DNA from: Burkholderiales bacterium
GTDB taxonomy: Bacteria > Pseudomonadota > Gammaproteobacteria > Burkholderiales > SG8-41
Length of the DNA: 64,000 nt
Direction of reading: 5' to 3'
Assembly (NCBI GenBank): GCA_019634975.1
Contig: JAHCAI010000007.1
Location: forward strand, 112,271-176,270
Shown here one piece after another: positions 42,559-54,216 of this stretch. The position numbers were made by a program, and so were the translations under genes. Within the stretch, counting starts at the first letter, position 1; each line of letters opens with the position of its first letter. Below the pieces are notes generated by a model. That model was given only the letters and a program-made list of their open reading frames with translations. It did not search any database and was not told where the DNA came from.

Positions 42559-45078
42559 ATGGCGAAAACGCTCATCATCGCGGAGAAACCTTCGGTTGCC
42601 GGGGACATTGCCCGTGCGCTTGGCGGCTTCACGCGCCATGGCGACTACTTTGAAAGTGACGATTACGTTCTGTCCTCCGCCGTCGGCCACCTGCTGGAGA
42701 TCGCCGCTCCGGAAGAATTCGAGGTCAAGCGCGGCAAATGGTCCTTCGCCCATCTGCCCGTCATTCCGCCACACTTCGATCTGAACCCCATCGCAAAAAG
42801 CGAAGCGCGGCTGAAAGTGCTGGCCAAGCTGATCAAGCGCAAGGACGTGACTGCACTGATCAACGCCTGCGACGCGGGACGCGAAGGCGAGCTGATTTTC
42901 CGTTACATCGTGCAGGCGACCAAGACCACCAAGCCGGTATCGCGGCTGTGGCTGCAATCGATGACTCCGGCGGCAATCCGCGAGGGTTTCGAGCATCTGC
43001 GTTCCGATGACGAAATGAAGCCGCTGGCGGATGCCGCGCGCAGCCGGAGTGAAGCCGACTGGCTGGTCGGCATCAACGGTACGCGGGCAATGACCGCTTT
43101 CAACAGCAAGGGAGGCGGCTTCTACCTGACCACCGTGGGACGGGTACAGACGCCAACCTTGATGATCGTTGTCGATCGCGAACAGAAAATCCGCAAGTTC
43201 GTCCCGCGTGATTACTGGGAAGTGCGCGCAAGCTTCGATGCCAAAGCCGGTAACTACGAGGGCCGCTGGTTCGACCCGGGGTTCAAAAAGGACGAGGACG
43301 ATCCCGAGAGGAAGGACAACCGGCTGTGGGCGAGAAACGCCGCCGAGAAAGTGGCTGACGCCTGCCGCGGCAAGTCCGGTACGGTCACCGAGGAATCCAA
43401 ACCGTCATCGCAGCTCTCGCCGATGCTGTTCGACCTCACATCCCTGCAGCGCGAAGCAAACGGCCGGTTTGGCTTCTCTGCAAAAGTCACGCTGTCCATT
43501 GCCCAGGAACTCTACGAAAAACACAAGGCGCTGACCTACCCGCGTACGGATTCCCGGCACCTGCCGGAGGATTACCAGACCACTGTCAGAACCACACTGG
43601 AAGCGCTGGCGGAGCAACCCGGGCTGGGCGCGTTCGCAGGGCAGATCCTCAAGAGCAAATGGATCAAGGCCAACAAGCGGATTTTCGATAACAGCAAGAT
43701 CTCCGATCACTTTGCAATCATTCCGACGCCGCAGCCCCCCAAAAACCTCAACGAGGTGCAGCAGAAAATTTACGATCTTGTGGTGCGCCGCTTCATGGCC
43801 GTTTTTTTCCCCGCGGCAGAATACCTGGTGACCACCCGGATCACCGAAGTCGCGTCCCACAAGTTCAAGACCGAGGGCAAGATCCTGGTCAAACCGGGCT
43901 GGCTGGCGATCTACGGCAAGGACGAGCAGCAGGAAAGCGCCAACCTGCCGGCGGTCGCAAAAGGCGAAAAGCCGATCGCCACTGCGGTGGATGCGATCGC
44001 CCTTGCAACCCGGCCCCCTGCGCGTTATTCAGAGGCGACGCTGCTCAGCGCGATGGAGGGTGCGGGGAAACTGATCGACGACGATGAATTGCGCGAAGCC
44101 ATGGCCCAGAAGGGCCTCGGCACGCCGGCGACCCGAGCTGCGATCATCGAACGCCTGATCGCCGAAAAATACCTCGTTCGCGAAGGCCGCGAGCTGATAC
44201 CGACCGCGAAGGCCTTCCAGCTGATGACCCTGCTCAACGGCCTGGGTGTCAACGAACTGACGCAGCCCGAACTGACCGGGGAGTGGGAGTACAAGCTGCT
44301 GCAGATGGAACGCGGCAAGCTGAAGCGGGAAACCTTCATGAAGGAAATCTCCCGCATCACCGAACGCATCGTCAAACGCGCCAAGGAGTACGACAGCGAA
44401 ACCATCCCCGGTGACTATGCGACGCTGAAAACGCCCTGTCCCCACTGCGGCGGGACGGTCAAGGAAAACTACCGGCGCTTCGCCTGTGAAGCCTGCGGGT
44501 TCTCGATCTCCAAGGTCCCCGGCGGGCGCCAGTTCGAAATCGAGGAAGTCGAAACCCTGCTGCGCGAACGCACGATAGGACCGCTGCAGGGGTTTCGCTC
44601 GAAGATGGGGCGCCCGTTCGCGGCAATCCTGCGCATCGCCGAGGACAAGGACAACAACAATCTCAAGCTCGAATTCGACTTTGGCCAGGCAGGCGCTGAT
44701 GACGAAATTGAGGAAGTCGATTTCAGCGGCAGGGAGGCACTTGGAAACTGCCCGAAATGCAAGGGCATGGTCTACGAGCACGGCATGAACTACGTCTGCG
44801 AAAATACTCCTCGCAAGACCTGTGATTTCCGTTCCGGCAAGGTCATCCTGCGTCAGGAAATCCAGCCGGCGCAGATGCAGAAGCTGCTCGAATCCGGGCG
44901 CACCGACCTGCTCGACGGCTTCGTGTCCAACCGCAACGGCCGGCGCTTCAAGGCTTTTCTGGTCAAGCAACCTGATGGAAAGATCGGCTTCGAGTTCGCG
45001 CCCCGGGCGGTCAGGGACGATGCATCGAAGACGGCGGCGCCCGCAGAGAAGAAGCGCGCCAGCCGCCGCAAGTCTTGA
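42559..45078 (+). CDS. topB: DNA topoisomerase III (type IA)
   Basis: 839 aa. TOPRIM domain at the start (LIIAEKPSVAGDIARALGG with Glu; DVTALINACDAGREGELIFR with DxD). The active-site Tyr is in ALTYPRTDSRHLPEDY (about 331). GRVQTPTL is in the gate region. The C-terminus has two Cys-rich segments: CPHCGGTVKENYRRFACEACGF and CPKCKGMVYEHGMNYVCENTPRKTC, and ends in a Lys/Ala-rich tail (KKRASRRKS). It relaxes and decatenates DNA through single-strand passage. The gene ends at a strong terminator (45102-45129) facing gyrB. Confidence 0.95.
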   Translation: MAKTLIIAEKPSVAGDIARALGGFTRHGDYFESDDYVLSSAVGHLLEIAAPEEFEVKRGKWSFAHLPVIPPHFDLNPIAKSEARLKVLAKLIKRKDVTALINACDAGREGELIFRYIVQATKTTKPVSRLWLQSMTPAAIREGFEHLRSDDEMKPLADAARSRSEADWLVGINGTRAMTAFNSKGGGFYLTTVGRVQTPTLMIVVDREQKIRKFVPRDYWEVRASFDAKAGNYEGRWFDPGFKKDEDDPERKDNRLWARNAAEKVADACRGKSGTVTEESKPSSQLSPMLFDLTSLQREANGRFGFSAKVTLSIAQELYEKHKALTYPRTDSRHLPEDYQTTVRTTLEALAEQPGLGAFAGQILKSKWIKANKRIFDNSKISDHFAIIPTPQPPKNLNEVQQKIYDLVVRRFMAVFFPAAEYLVTTRITEVASHKFKTEGKILVKPGWLAIYGKDEQQESANLPAVAKGEKPIATAVDAIALATRPPARYSEATLLSAMEGAGKLIDDDELREAMAQKGLGTPATRAAIIERLIAEKYLVREGRELIPTAKAFQLMTLLNGLGVNELTQPELTGEWEYKLLQMERGKLKRETFMKEISRITERIVKRAKEYDSETIPGDYATLKTPCPHCGGTVKENYRRFACEACGFSISKVPGGRQFEIEEVETLLRERTIGPLQGFRSKMGRPFAAILRIAEDKDNNNLKLEFDFGQAGADDEIEEVDFSGREALGNCPKCKGMVYEHGMNYVCENTPRKTCDFRSGKVILRQEIQPAQMQKLLESGRTDLLDGFVSNRNGRRFKAFLVKQPDGKIGFEFAPRAVRDDASKTAAPAEKKRASRRKS

Positions 45079-45101
45079 TTGTTTTCATCCTGTTCGTGCA
45101 G

Positions 45102-45129
45102 AAAGGGCCGCATCAGCGGCCCTTTTTTT
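45102..45129 (+). terminator. Rho-independent terminator between topB and gyrB
   Basis: Ten-base perfect stem (AAAGGGCCGC, loop ATCA, GCGGCCCTTT) followed by a run of T to 45129. It lies 24 bases after the topB stop. On the other strand the stem also follows gyrB, with a short T run, so it can serve both convergent genes. Confidence 0.92.
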
Positions 45130-45148
45130 GAGCGGACAGCGAAAATTT

Positions 45149-48710
<3,562 letters not shown>

Positions 48711-48913
48711 ATTGGGTTTATTTCTTGATTAAGGTAGTAATAGCTAATAAGGACGGTGCCCGTTTGTTGAAAGACCGACCTGCCCTTTGATGCGGTTAAG
48801 AAATTCCTTCTTGCTGTCCTGTGCATTCCTGGTGGATATCGCGGGGAAGAAACGGGATGAATTTCCCCCGGTTCCCACCTGCTGGTATTTGTGCACAATC
48901 CATGCACAGGCGC
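48711..48913. other. dnaA-dnaN gap with weak DnaA-box-like sequences
   Basis: 203 bases. Just after the dnaA stop are TTGTGCACA (48889-48897, one mismatch from the relaxed box TTWTNCACA) and ATGCACA (48902-48908). GGTGGATATC at 48831-48840 resembles a degenerate inverted box. The stretch next to dnaN (48717-48745) is AT-rich. It may contribute to origin function, but no perfect TTATCCACA is present. Confidence 0.35.
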
Positions 48914-50257
48914 TCAACTGCGCAGGACCTTGAGCAGGGAGGCGATATCGGAGGTCATTTCGTTGCTGGTGTCTCGTAGTTGGGCGATCTTCCTGCAGGC
49001 ATGCAAAACGGTGGTGTGGTCACGCCCGCCGAACGCTTCGCCAATGTCCGGCAGGCTCATCTGGGTCAGTTCCTTTGCCAGCGCCATTGCCACTTGGCGT
49101 GGTCGGGCCACGTTGCGCGTGCGTTTCTTGGAGTACATCTCCGAAACCTTGATCTTGTAATAATCGGCGACCGTGCGCTGGATATTTTCGATACTCACCT
49201 GCCGGCTTTGTGAAGCCAGTATGTCGCGCAGCGCCTCCCGGGCAAGGTCGACGTCCACAGGCTGTCCGGTGAATCTGGAGTAGGCGAGAACCCTCTTGAG
49301 CGCGCCCTCCAGTTCACGGATGTTTGACTGGATATGCTTGGCGATGAAAAAAGCGACATTTTCGTCAAGTTCCAGTCCGTCTGCCGCCGCCTTTTTCAGC
49401 AGGATGGCGACGCGCATTTCCAGCTCCGGCGGCTCTACAGCCACTGTCAGCCCCCAGCCGAATCGCGAGATCAGGCGGCTTTCCATGCCTGAAATCTCCC
49501 TAGGAAAGGTGTCGCAGGTGATGATGACCTGCTTGTGGGCTTCGACAAGCGCATTGAAGGCGTAAAAAAACTCTTCCTGGGTCCTGTTTTTGCCGCTGAA
49601 GAACTGGATGTCGTCGATCAGCAGCAGATCCAGTGAGTGGTAGTAACGCTTGAAGTCGTCAAAGGCCTTGTGCTGGTACGCCCTTACCACGTCAGAGACG
49701 TACTGTTCCGCGTGTATGTAGCGGATCTTGCTCTCCGGCGCGTGGGTTCGCAGGTGGTTTCCGATGGCATGGATCAGGTGGGTTTTGCCGAGGCCCACGC
49801 CGCCATAAACGAACAGCGGGTTGTAGGCAGAGCCCGGCTTTTCCGCGACCTGCCGTGCCGCAGCCCTGGCGAGGTCGTTAGCCTTGCCCGTGACGAAGGT
49901 ATCGAAGGTGAAGGCCGGATTCAGCCGCGATACGTCGCGCACCACTGGTGTAGCTGATGCAGGACGAATGGCCGGCGTTTCAGCCGGCACAGGAGCCGAA
50001 ATGGTGTCAGCCGAGGATTTTTTTTCGGTGATCACCAGATCCACCGATGCGCTTTCCCCGAGACGCTGGCGCGCAATATCAAGCATGGTGGCGTGGAAAC
50101 GTTCTTTGACCCAGCGCTGTACGAAACGGTTGGGCGCCGTAACCGTCACGGTTGAACCCGAGATGCGGCACTGGAGCGGCTGAATCCACGTGACAAATTG
50201 CTGCTGCCCGAGCTCTTTCGCAAAGAATGCCAGACAGTGTTGCCAGAAATCGTTCAT
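48914..50257 (-). CDS. dnaA: Chromosomal replication initiator DnaA
   Basis: 447 aa. Domain I (1-75, [26 protein letters not shown]), a variable linker (about 80-115), and the AAA+ domain III with Walker [11 protein letters not shown], Walker [11 protein letters not shown] and sensor [14 protein letters not shown]. Domain IV ends with the DnaA signature [25 protein letters not shown]. It opens the origin and is followed by dnaN and gyrB on the same strand; the divergent rpmH operon starts 214 bases away. Identification is certain. Confidence 0.98.
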   Translation of the reverse strand: MNDFWQHCLAFFAKELGQQQFVTWIQPLQCRISGSTVTVTAPNRFVQRWVKERFHATMLDIARQRLGESASVDLVITEKKSSADTISAPVPAETPAIRPASATPVVRDVSRLNPAFTFDTFVTGKANDLARAAARQVAEKPGSAYNPLFVYGGVGLGKTHLIHAIGNHLRTHAPESKIRYIHAEQYVSDVVRAYQHKAFDDFKRYYHSLDLLLIDDIQFFSGKNRTQEEFFYAFNALVEAHKQVIITCDTFPREISGMESRLISRFGWGLTVAVEPPELEMRVAILLKKAAADGLELDENVAFFIAKHIQSNIRELEGALKRVLAYSRFTGQPVDVDLAREALRDILASQSRQVSIENIQRTVADYYKIKVSEMYSKKRTRNVARPRQVAMALAKELTQMSLPDIGEAFGGRDHTTVLHACRKIAQLRDTSNEMTSDIASLLKVLRS

Positions 50258-50406
50258 TCGTCCCTATCGGGTGAAGCGGGTGCCGGTTGGCCGGGCTGGG
50301 AAAGGGGAAAATCTGACATTGGATTTTACCCTTTATTGGGATGTCGCCAAAGCGGGCGACCGCTGGTTTACGCTCCTGCCGTGAAGGGCGGGAAGCCAGC
50401 CGTACG

Positions 50407-50436
50407 TTGACATCATTCCCCAGTACCATGTCTAAT
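50407..50436 (+). promoter_or_regulatory. Sigma-70 promoter of the rpmH operon
   Basis: TTGACA (50407-50412, perfect -35) is followed after 18 bases by TCTAAT (50431-50436, 5 of 6 for -10). It lies 35 bases before the rpmH start and faces away from dnaA. Confidence 0.8.
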
Positions 50437-50471
50437 AACGGGTTTCCCCGAAACCATTTTCAGGATTGATC

Positions 50472-50606
50472 ATGAAGCGCACCTATCAACCGTCGAAAAC
50501 GCGACGTCAGCGTACGCATGGGTTCCGTGTGCGCATGAAGACTCGTGGCGGCCGTGCAGTAATCCGGGCCCGCCGAGCCAAAGGGCGGGCCCGCCTCAGC
50601 GTTTGA
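50472..50606 (+). CDS. rpmH: Ribosomal protein L34
   Basis: 44 aa, too short for most ORF thresholds but unmistakable: [18 protein letters not shown] at the N-terminus, then [11 protein letters not shown] and basic repeats ending in ARLSV. It is a component of the 50S subunit. Expressed from the promoter at 50407-50436. Its TGA overlaps the TTG start of rnpA (TTGA), an arrangement that ties RNase P protein output to L34 translation. Confidence 0.98.
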   Translation: MKRTYQPSKTRRQRTHGFRVRMKTRGGRAVIRARRAKGRARLSV

Positions 50607-50968
50607 CCAATTCCCCGGTCTGCGGGAGCCATCGCCGAAGCGGCCGCTTGACCAGTTCGGCCCAGTTCGAGGCGGTGCTGGCCTCCGGCTCCCGCTCAGG
50701 CAGCCGGTGTTTTCTGGCCAGGGCGATGCCCAACGGCGGCTGCGGAGCACGGCTTGGCCTCATCGTCGGCAAGAAGGCCGCGCCCCGGGCGGTTGACCGC
50801 AATCGCGTCAAGAGGCTGGTCAGGGTGGTCCATCGTCAGCTGCTTCAGGAGCTCGATGCATTGGATGTGGTTGTACAGCTGCGCTGCAGCCCCCGCGGAC
50901 AAGACAACTCGGTACTTTTCAAAGAACTTCAGGATCTGTTGCGCGGATTGGCTGGCAAGACCGGATAA
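50603..50968 (+). CDS. rnpA: Ribonuclease P protein component
   Basis: 121 aa. The RNR motif of the family is [15 protein letters not shown]; the N-terminal part has [24 protein letters not shown] and [13 protein letters not shown]. Binds the RNase P RNA and pre-tRNA leader. The start is taken as TTG 50603, which overlaps the rpmH stop; TTG 50648 would give a shorter protein that still contains the fold. The next gene is yidC after 29 bases; the yidD gene usually found here is missing. Confidence 0.93.
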   Translation: MTNSPVCGSHRRSGRLTSSAQFEAVLASGSRSGSRCFLARAMPNGGCGARLGLIVGKKAAPRAVDRNRVKRLVRVVHRQLLQELDALDVVVQLRCSPRGQDNSVLFKELQDLLRGLAGKTG

Positions 50969-50997
50969 CCGCGGACTCTGACAAAGAAAAGACGCTT

Positions 50998-52671
50998 ATG
51001 GACTCACAACGCCTGGTTCTCTTCTTTGTGTTCACCATGTCAGTGTTCCTGCTCTACGAATCCTGGCAGCGTGACCAGCAGTCTGCATCCCGCGCACCGG
51101 CGGTTGTGGCCGCCACACCGACGCCATCTTCGACACAGGCCCCCCAGGCCGCCGACCCGGCAATTCCCACTCCTGCCGCCACGCTGGCGCCGACGCCGGC
51201 CCCTGCTGCTCCGACGGCGGCAACGGCTTCCGACGGCGGGCAACTCATCCGGGTCGAGACCGACCTCTATCGGGCACAGATCAGCACCGTTGGCGGAGAC
51301 CTCGTCCGCCTCGAATTGCTCAAGCACGGCGGCACCCTGGACAGAACCAGGGAGTTCGTGCTGTTCGAGCGGTCCAGCGAGCATGTCTATATCGCCCAGT
51401 CCGGACTGATCGGCAAGGGTCTGCCGAATCACCAAAGCCTTTACAGGGCTGCGGCTACCGAGTATCGCCTGGCCGACACCGCGAACGAGCTGGAAATCCG
51501 GCTGGAATCGGTCGGTGATGTGAAGGCGGCGAAGGTCTATCGTTTTCGCCGCGACAGTTATGTGATTGACGTCAAGCACGAAATTACCAATACGACTGCG
51601 GAGTCCGTGCCCACGCATGCCTATTTCCAGCTGGTACGGGATTCCAAGCCGCCGGAAGGTGATTCGGCCATGATGCCCACCTACACCGGTGCTGCGGTCT
51701 ATACCGACAAGGACAAATTCCAGAAAGTCTCTTTCGACGACATCGAAAAGGGCAAGGCACCCTATCCGAAAACGGCCAATGACGGGTGGATAGGCATGCT
51801 GCAGCATTATTTTCTTGGCGCATGGCTGCCCAGGGACGGCGAGCCAAGGGAATACTACACGCGGCAAGTGCCCCAGGGACTTTATGCCGCCGGGGTAATC
51901 GTGCCCGGCGGAACGCTGGCTCCAGGTGCCAGCGCAGCACTGTCGATGCCGCTCTATGCCGGCCCTCAGGAACAGGAAAAACTGGCCGCGCTTGCCAAGG
52001 GTCTGGATCTGGCTGTCGACTACGGCTGGCTTACGGTCATTGCGGCCCCGCTGTTCTGGGTGCTGCAATGGATCCACGGCTGGGCCGGCAACTGGGGTGT
52101 GGCGATCATCATCCTGACCATCCTCATCAAGCTGATTTTCTATCCGTTGTCGGAAGCGAGCTACCGCTCGATGGCAAAGATGCGCGTGGTGGCGCCCAAG
52201 ATGCAGCGCCTGAAGGAACAGTACGGCAACGATCGCCAGCGCATGCAGCAGGCGATGATGGAGCTCTACAAGACCGAGAAGATCAATCCGCTGGGCGGTT
52301 GCCTGCCGATCCTCGTGCAGATACCGGTTTTCATCGCGCTGTATTGGGTGCTGCTGGCGAGCGTCGAAATGCGCCAGGCGCCGTTTGCGCTGTGGATCAC
52401 GGATCTTTCCGTGCCCGATCCCTGGTTCATCCTGCCGATCCTGATGGGCGCGACAATGATCATCCAGACCCGCCTCAACCCGGAACCGCCGGATCCGGTG
52501 CAGGCGAAGGTCATGAAGATCATGCCGATCGCGTTCAGCATTTTCTTCTTCTTCTTCCCCGCGGGCCTGGTGCTGTACTGGCTGGTCAACAACATCCTGT
52601 CGATTGCGCAGCAATGGCATATCAACCGGGTGCTGGAACGCGCGGCGAAGCAGTCCAAGCCGAAGTCCTGA
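50998..52671 (+). CDS. yidC: Membrane protein insertase YidC
   Basis: 557 aa. An N-terminal membrane anchor (LVLFFVFTMSVFLLYESW) is followed by a long Pro/Ala/Thr-rich linker (about 30-78), the periplasmic beta-supersandwich domain (about 80-345), and the five-helix insertase core from about 350: GVAIIILTILIKLIFYPLSEASYRSMAKMR with the conserved Arg in the groove, PLGGCLPILVQIPVFIALYWVL, and FPAGLVLYWLVNNILSIAQQW. Ends with a basic tail. Inserts and folds inner-membrane proteins, including the ATP synthase c and a subunits encoded further on. Confidence 0.97.
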   Translation: MDSQRLVLFFVFTMSVFLLYESWQRDQQSASRAPAVVAATPTPSSTQAPQAADPAIPTPAATLAPTPAPAAPTAATASDGGQLIRVETDLYRAQISTVGGDLVRLELLKHGGTLDRTREFVLFERSSEHVYIAQSGLIGKGLPNHQSLYRAAATEYRLADTANELEIRLESVGDVKAAKVYRFRRDSYVIDVKHEITNTTAESVPTHAYFQLVRDSKPPEGDSAMMPTYTGAAVYTDKDKFQKVSFDDIEKGKAPYPKTANDGWIGMLQHYFLGAWLPRDGEPREYYTRQVPQGLYAAGVIVPGGTLAPGASAALSMPLYAGPQEQEKLAALAKGLDLAVDYGWLTVIAAPLFWVLQWIHGWAGNWGVAIIILTILIKLIFYPLSEASYRSMAKMRVVAPKMQRLKEQYGNDRQRMQQAMMELYKTEKINPLGGCLPILVQIPVFIALYWVLLASVEMRQAPFALWITDLSVPDPWFILPILMGATMIIQTRLNPEPPDPVQAKVMKIMPIAFSIFFFFFPAGLVLYWLVNNILSIAQQWHINRVLERAAKQSKPKS

Positions 52672-52708
52672 GCGCCGGCTTTCGCCGCGGCGCTATACTT
52701 CGCCGCGC

Positions 52709-54049
52709 ATGATGCGCCGTGACACCATTGCTGCGATTGCCACTGCGCCGGGGCGGGGCGGTGTCGGCATCGTGCGCGTGTCCGGCACGGACCTGCTGCC
52801 ATTCGCGGCGGAACTGACATCACGCAAGCCTGCCGCACGGCACGCCATATTCACGCGTTTCCAGGATGCCGCCGGCACCGCCATCGACGATGGCCTGCTG
52901 CTGTACTTCGCCGCACCCCATTCTTATACCGGCGAGGATGTGCTGGAGCTGCAGGGCCATGGCGGACCGGTGGTCATGCGCCAGTTGCTGCAGCGTTGCC
53001 TCGAACTCGGCGCCCGTCTGGCACGGCCCGGCGAATTCACGGAACGCGCTTATCTCAACGGTCGCATGGATCTGGCCCAGGCCGAAGGCGTTGCCGATCT
53101 GATCGAGGCGTCGACGACGACCGCCGCCCGCGCGGCGCTGCGCTCCCTCCATGGCGATTTTTCCAAATTAATACAAAGACTTACGGATAAAATCATCGCC
53201 CTGCGCATGCTCCTCGAGGCCACCCTCGATTTTCCGGAGGAGGAGGTGGAATTCCTGACCGCGGGACGGGCTGCCGAAAAGCTGGCCGAAATCCGTGAGG
53301 AGCTGACGGCCACGCTGGCGGCAACCCGGCAGGGCAGCCTGTTGCGCGACGGGGTACAAGCGGTGCTGATCGGCGCACCCAATGTCGGCAAGTCGAGCCT
53401 GCTCAACCGTTTTGCCGGGGAGGAGGTGGCGATCGTCACCGACACACCGGGCACGACCCGCGATGCGCTGCGCGAGCAGATCGATATCGATGGCATGCCG
53501 GTACACATCATCGATACCGCCGGCCTGCGCGAAACCAGCGATGTGGTGGAGCAGATCGGCATCGATCGCAGCTGGGCGATGGTGCAGAAAGCCGATCTCG
53601 CGCTGCTGGTCTGCGATGCCCGTGACGCCGACGATGCTGCGGTGCAGGCGATTGTCGAGCGCTTGCCACTGGATCTGCCGCGGATCCGTGTTTTCAACAA
53701 GATCGACCTGGCGGGCCAACCGCCGGGACGGGAACGCAGTGCCGGGGAAGAGCGGATCTGGCTGTCGGCCAAAACCGGCGTCGGGCTGGAATTGCTGAAG
53801 AAGGCGATCTGGGACCAGGCTGGCTGGCAGCCGTCAGGGGAGGGCCTGTTTACCGCCCGGGCGCGGCATGTCGAAGCCCTGCTGGACGCACAGCGCCACC
53901 TTGCCGCGGCCGCCGGGCTGACCGGGCAGCTCGAACTCTATGCCGAAGAATTGCGGCTGGCGCATGAGGCGCTGGGGACCATCACCGGCGAGTTCACGCC
54001 CGACGATCTGCTGGGCGAAATTTTTTCCAGATTCTGCATCGGCAAGTAA
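52709..54049 (+). CDS. mnmE: tRNA modification GTPase MnmE
   Basis: 446 aa from ATG 52709 (MMRRDTIAAIATAPGRGGVGIVRVSG). The folate-binding N-domain has YTGEDVLELQGHGG and RPGEFTERAYLNGRMDLAQAE. The G domain has G1 GAPNVGKSSLLN, G3 DTAGL and G4 NKID. The C-terminus is FCIGK with the essential Cys. With MnmG it makes (carboxymethyl)aminomethyl-uridine at tRNA position 34; MnmG is the next gene. The codons for SKLIQRLTDKI (53163-53197) are conspicuously AT-rich. The frame upstream of 52709 overlaps yidC and is not used. Confidence 0.97.
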   Translation: MMRRDTIAAIATAPGRGGVGIVRVSGTDLLPFAAELTSRKPAARHAIFTRFQDAAGTAIDDGLLLYFAAPHSYTGEDVLELQGHGGPVVMRQLLQRCLELGARLARPGEFTERAYLNGRMDLAQAEGVADLIEASTTTAARAALRSLHGDFSKLIQRLTDKIIALRMLLEATLDFPEEEVEFLTAGRAAEKLAEIREELTATLAATRQGSLLRDGVQAVLIGAPNVGKSSLLNRFAGEEVAIVTDTPGTTRDALREQIDIDGMPVHIIDTAGLRETSDVVEQIGIDRSWAMVQKADLALLVCDARDADDAAVQAIVERLPLDLPRIRVFNKIDLAGQPPGRERSAGEERIWLSAKTGVGLELLKKAIWDQAGWQPSGEGLFTARARHVEALLDAQRHLAAAAGLTGQLELYAEELRLAHEALGTITGEFTPDDLLGEIFSRFCIGK

Positions 54050-54060
54050 CCCCGCGGTGA

Positions 54061-54076
54061 GGTTTCACGTGGAACC
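54061..54076. other. parS-like site 1
   Basis: GGTTTCACGTGGAACC, matching the consensus TGTTNCACGTGAAACA (reverse strand) except at the two outermost bases. It lies 11 bases after the mnmE stop and 31 bases from a perfect copy. Confidence 0.75.
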
Positions 54077-54107
54077 TTCGGGACCCGCTGTCAGGCCGGT
54101 CGACCCC

Positions 54108-54123
54108 TGTTCCACGTGAAACA
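54108..54123. other. parS site 2 (perfect)
   Basis: TGTTCCACGTGAAACA, an exact match to the bacterial centromere consensus TGTTNCACGTGAAACA bound by ParB. It lies between mnmE and mnmG, upstream of the parA-parB genes in the same direction. Confidence 0.93.
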
Positions 54124-54216
54124 ACAGCCGTCGTGGCTTTCGCCGGTTCGGCAACTGAGCTATCATGCGCGCCCGGCCTCGATCCCGTCCGGCCACGGTG
54201 GCTCCGGCAGCGAAAA

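Noticed and set aside
51040..52620. Minus-strand frame of 526 codons opposite yidC
   Set aside because: Antisense shadow; yidC is certain and this frame has no recognisable domain.
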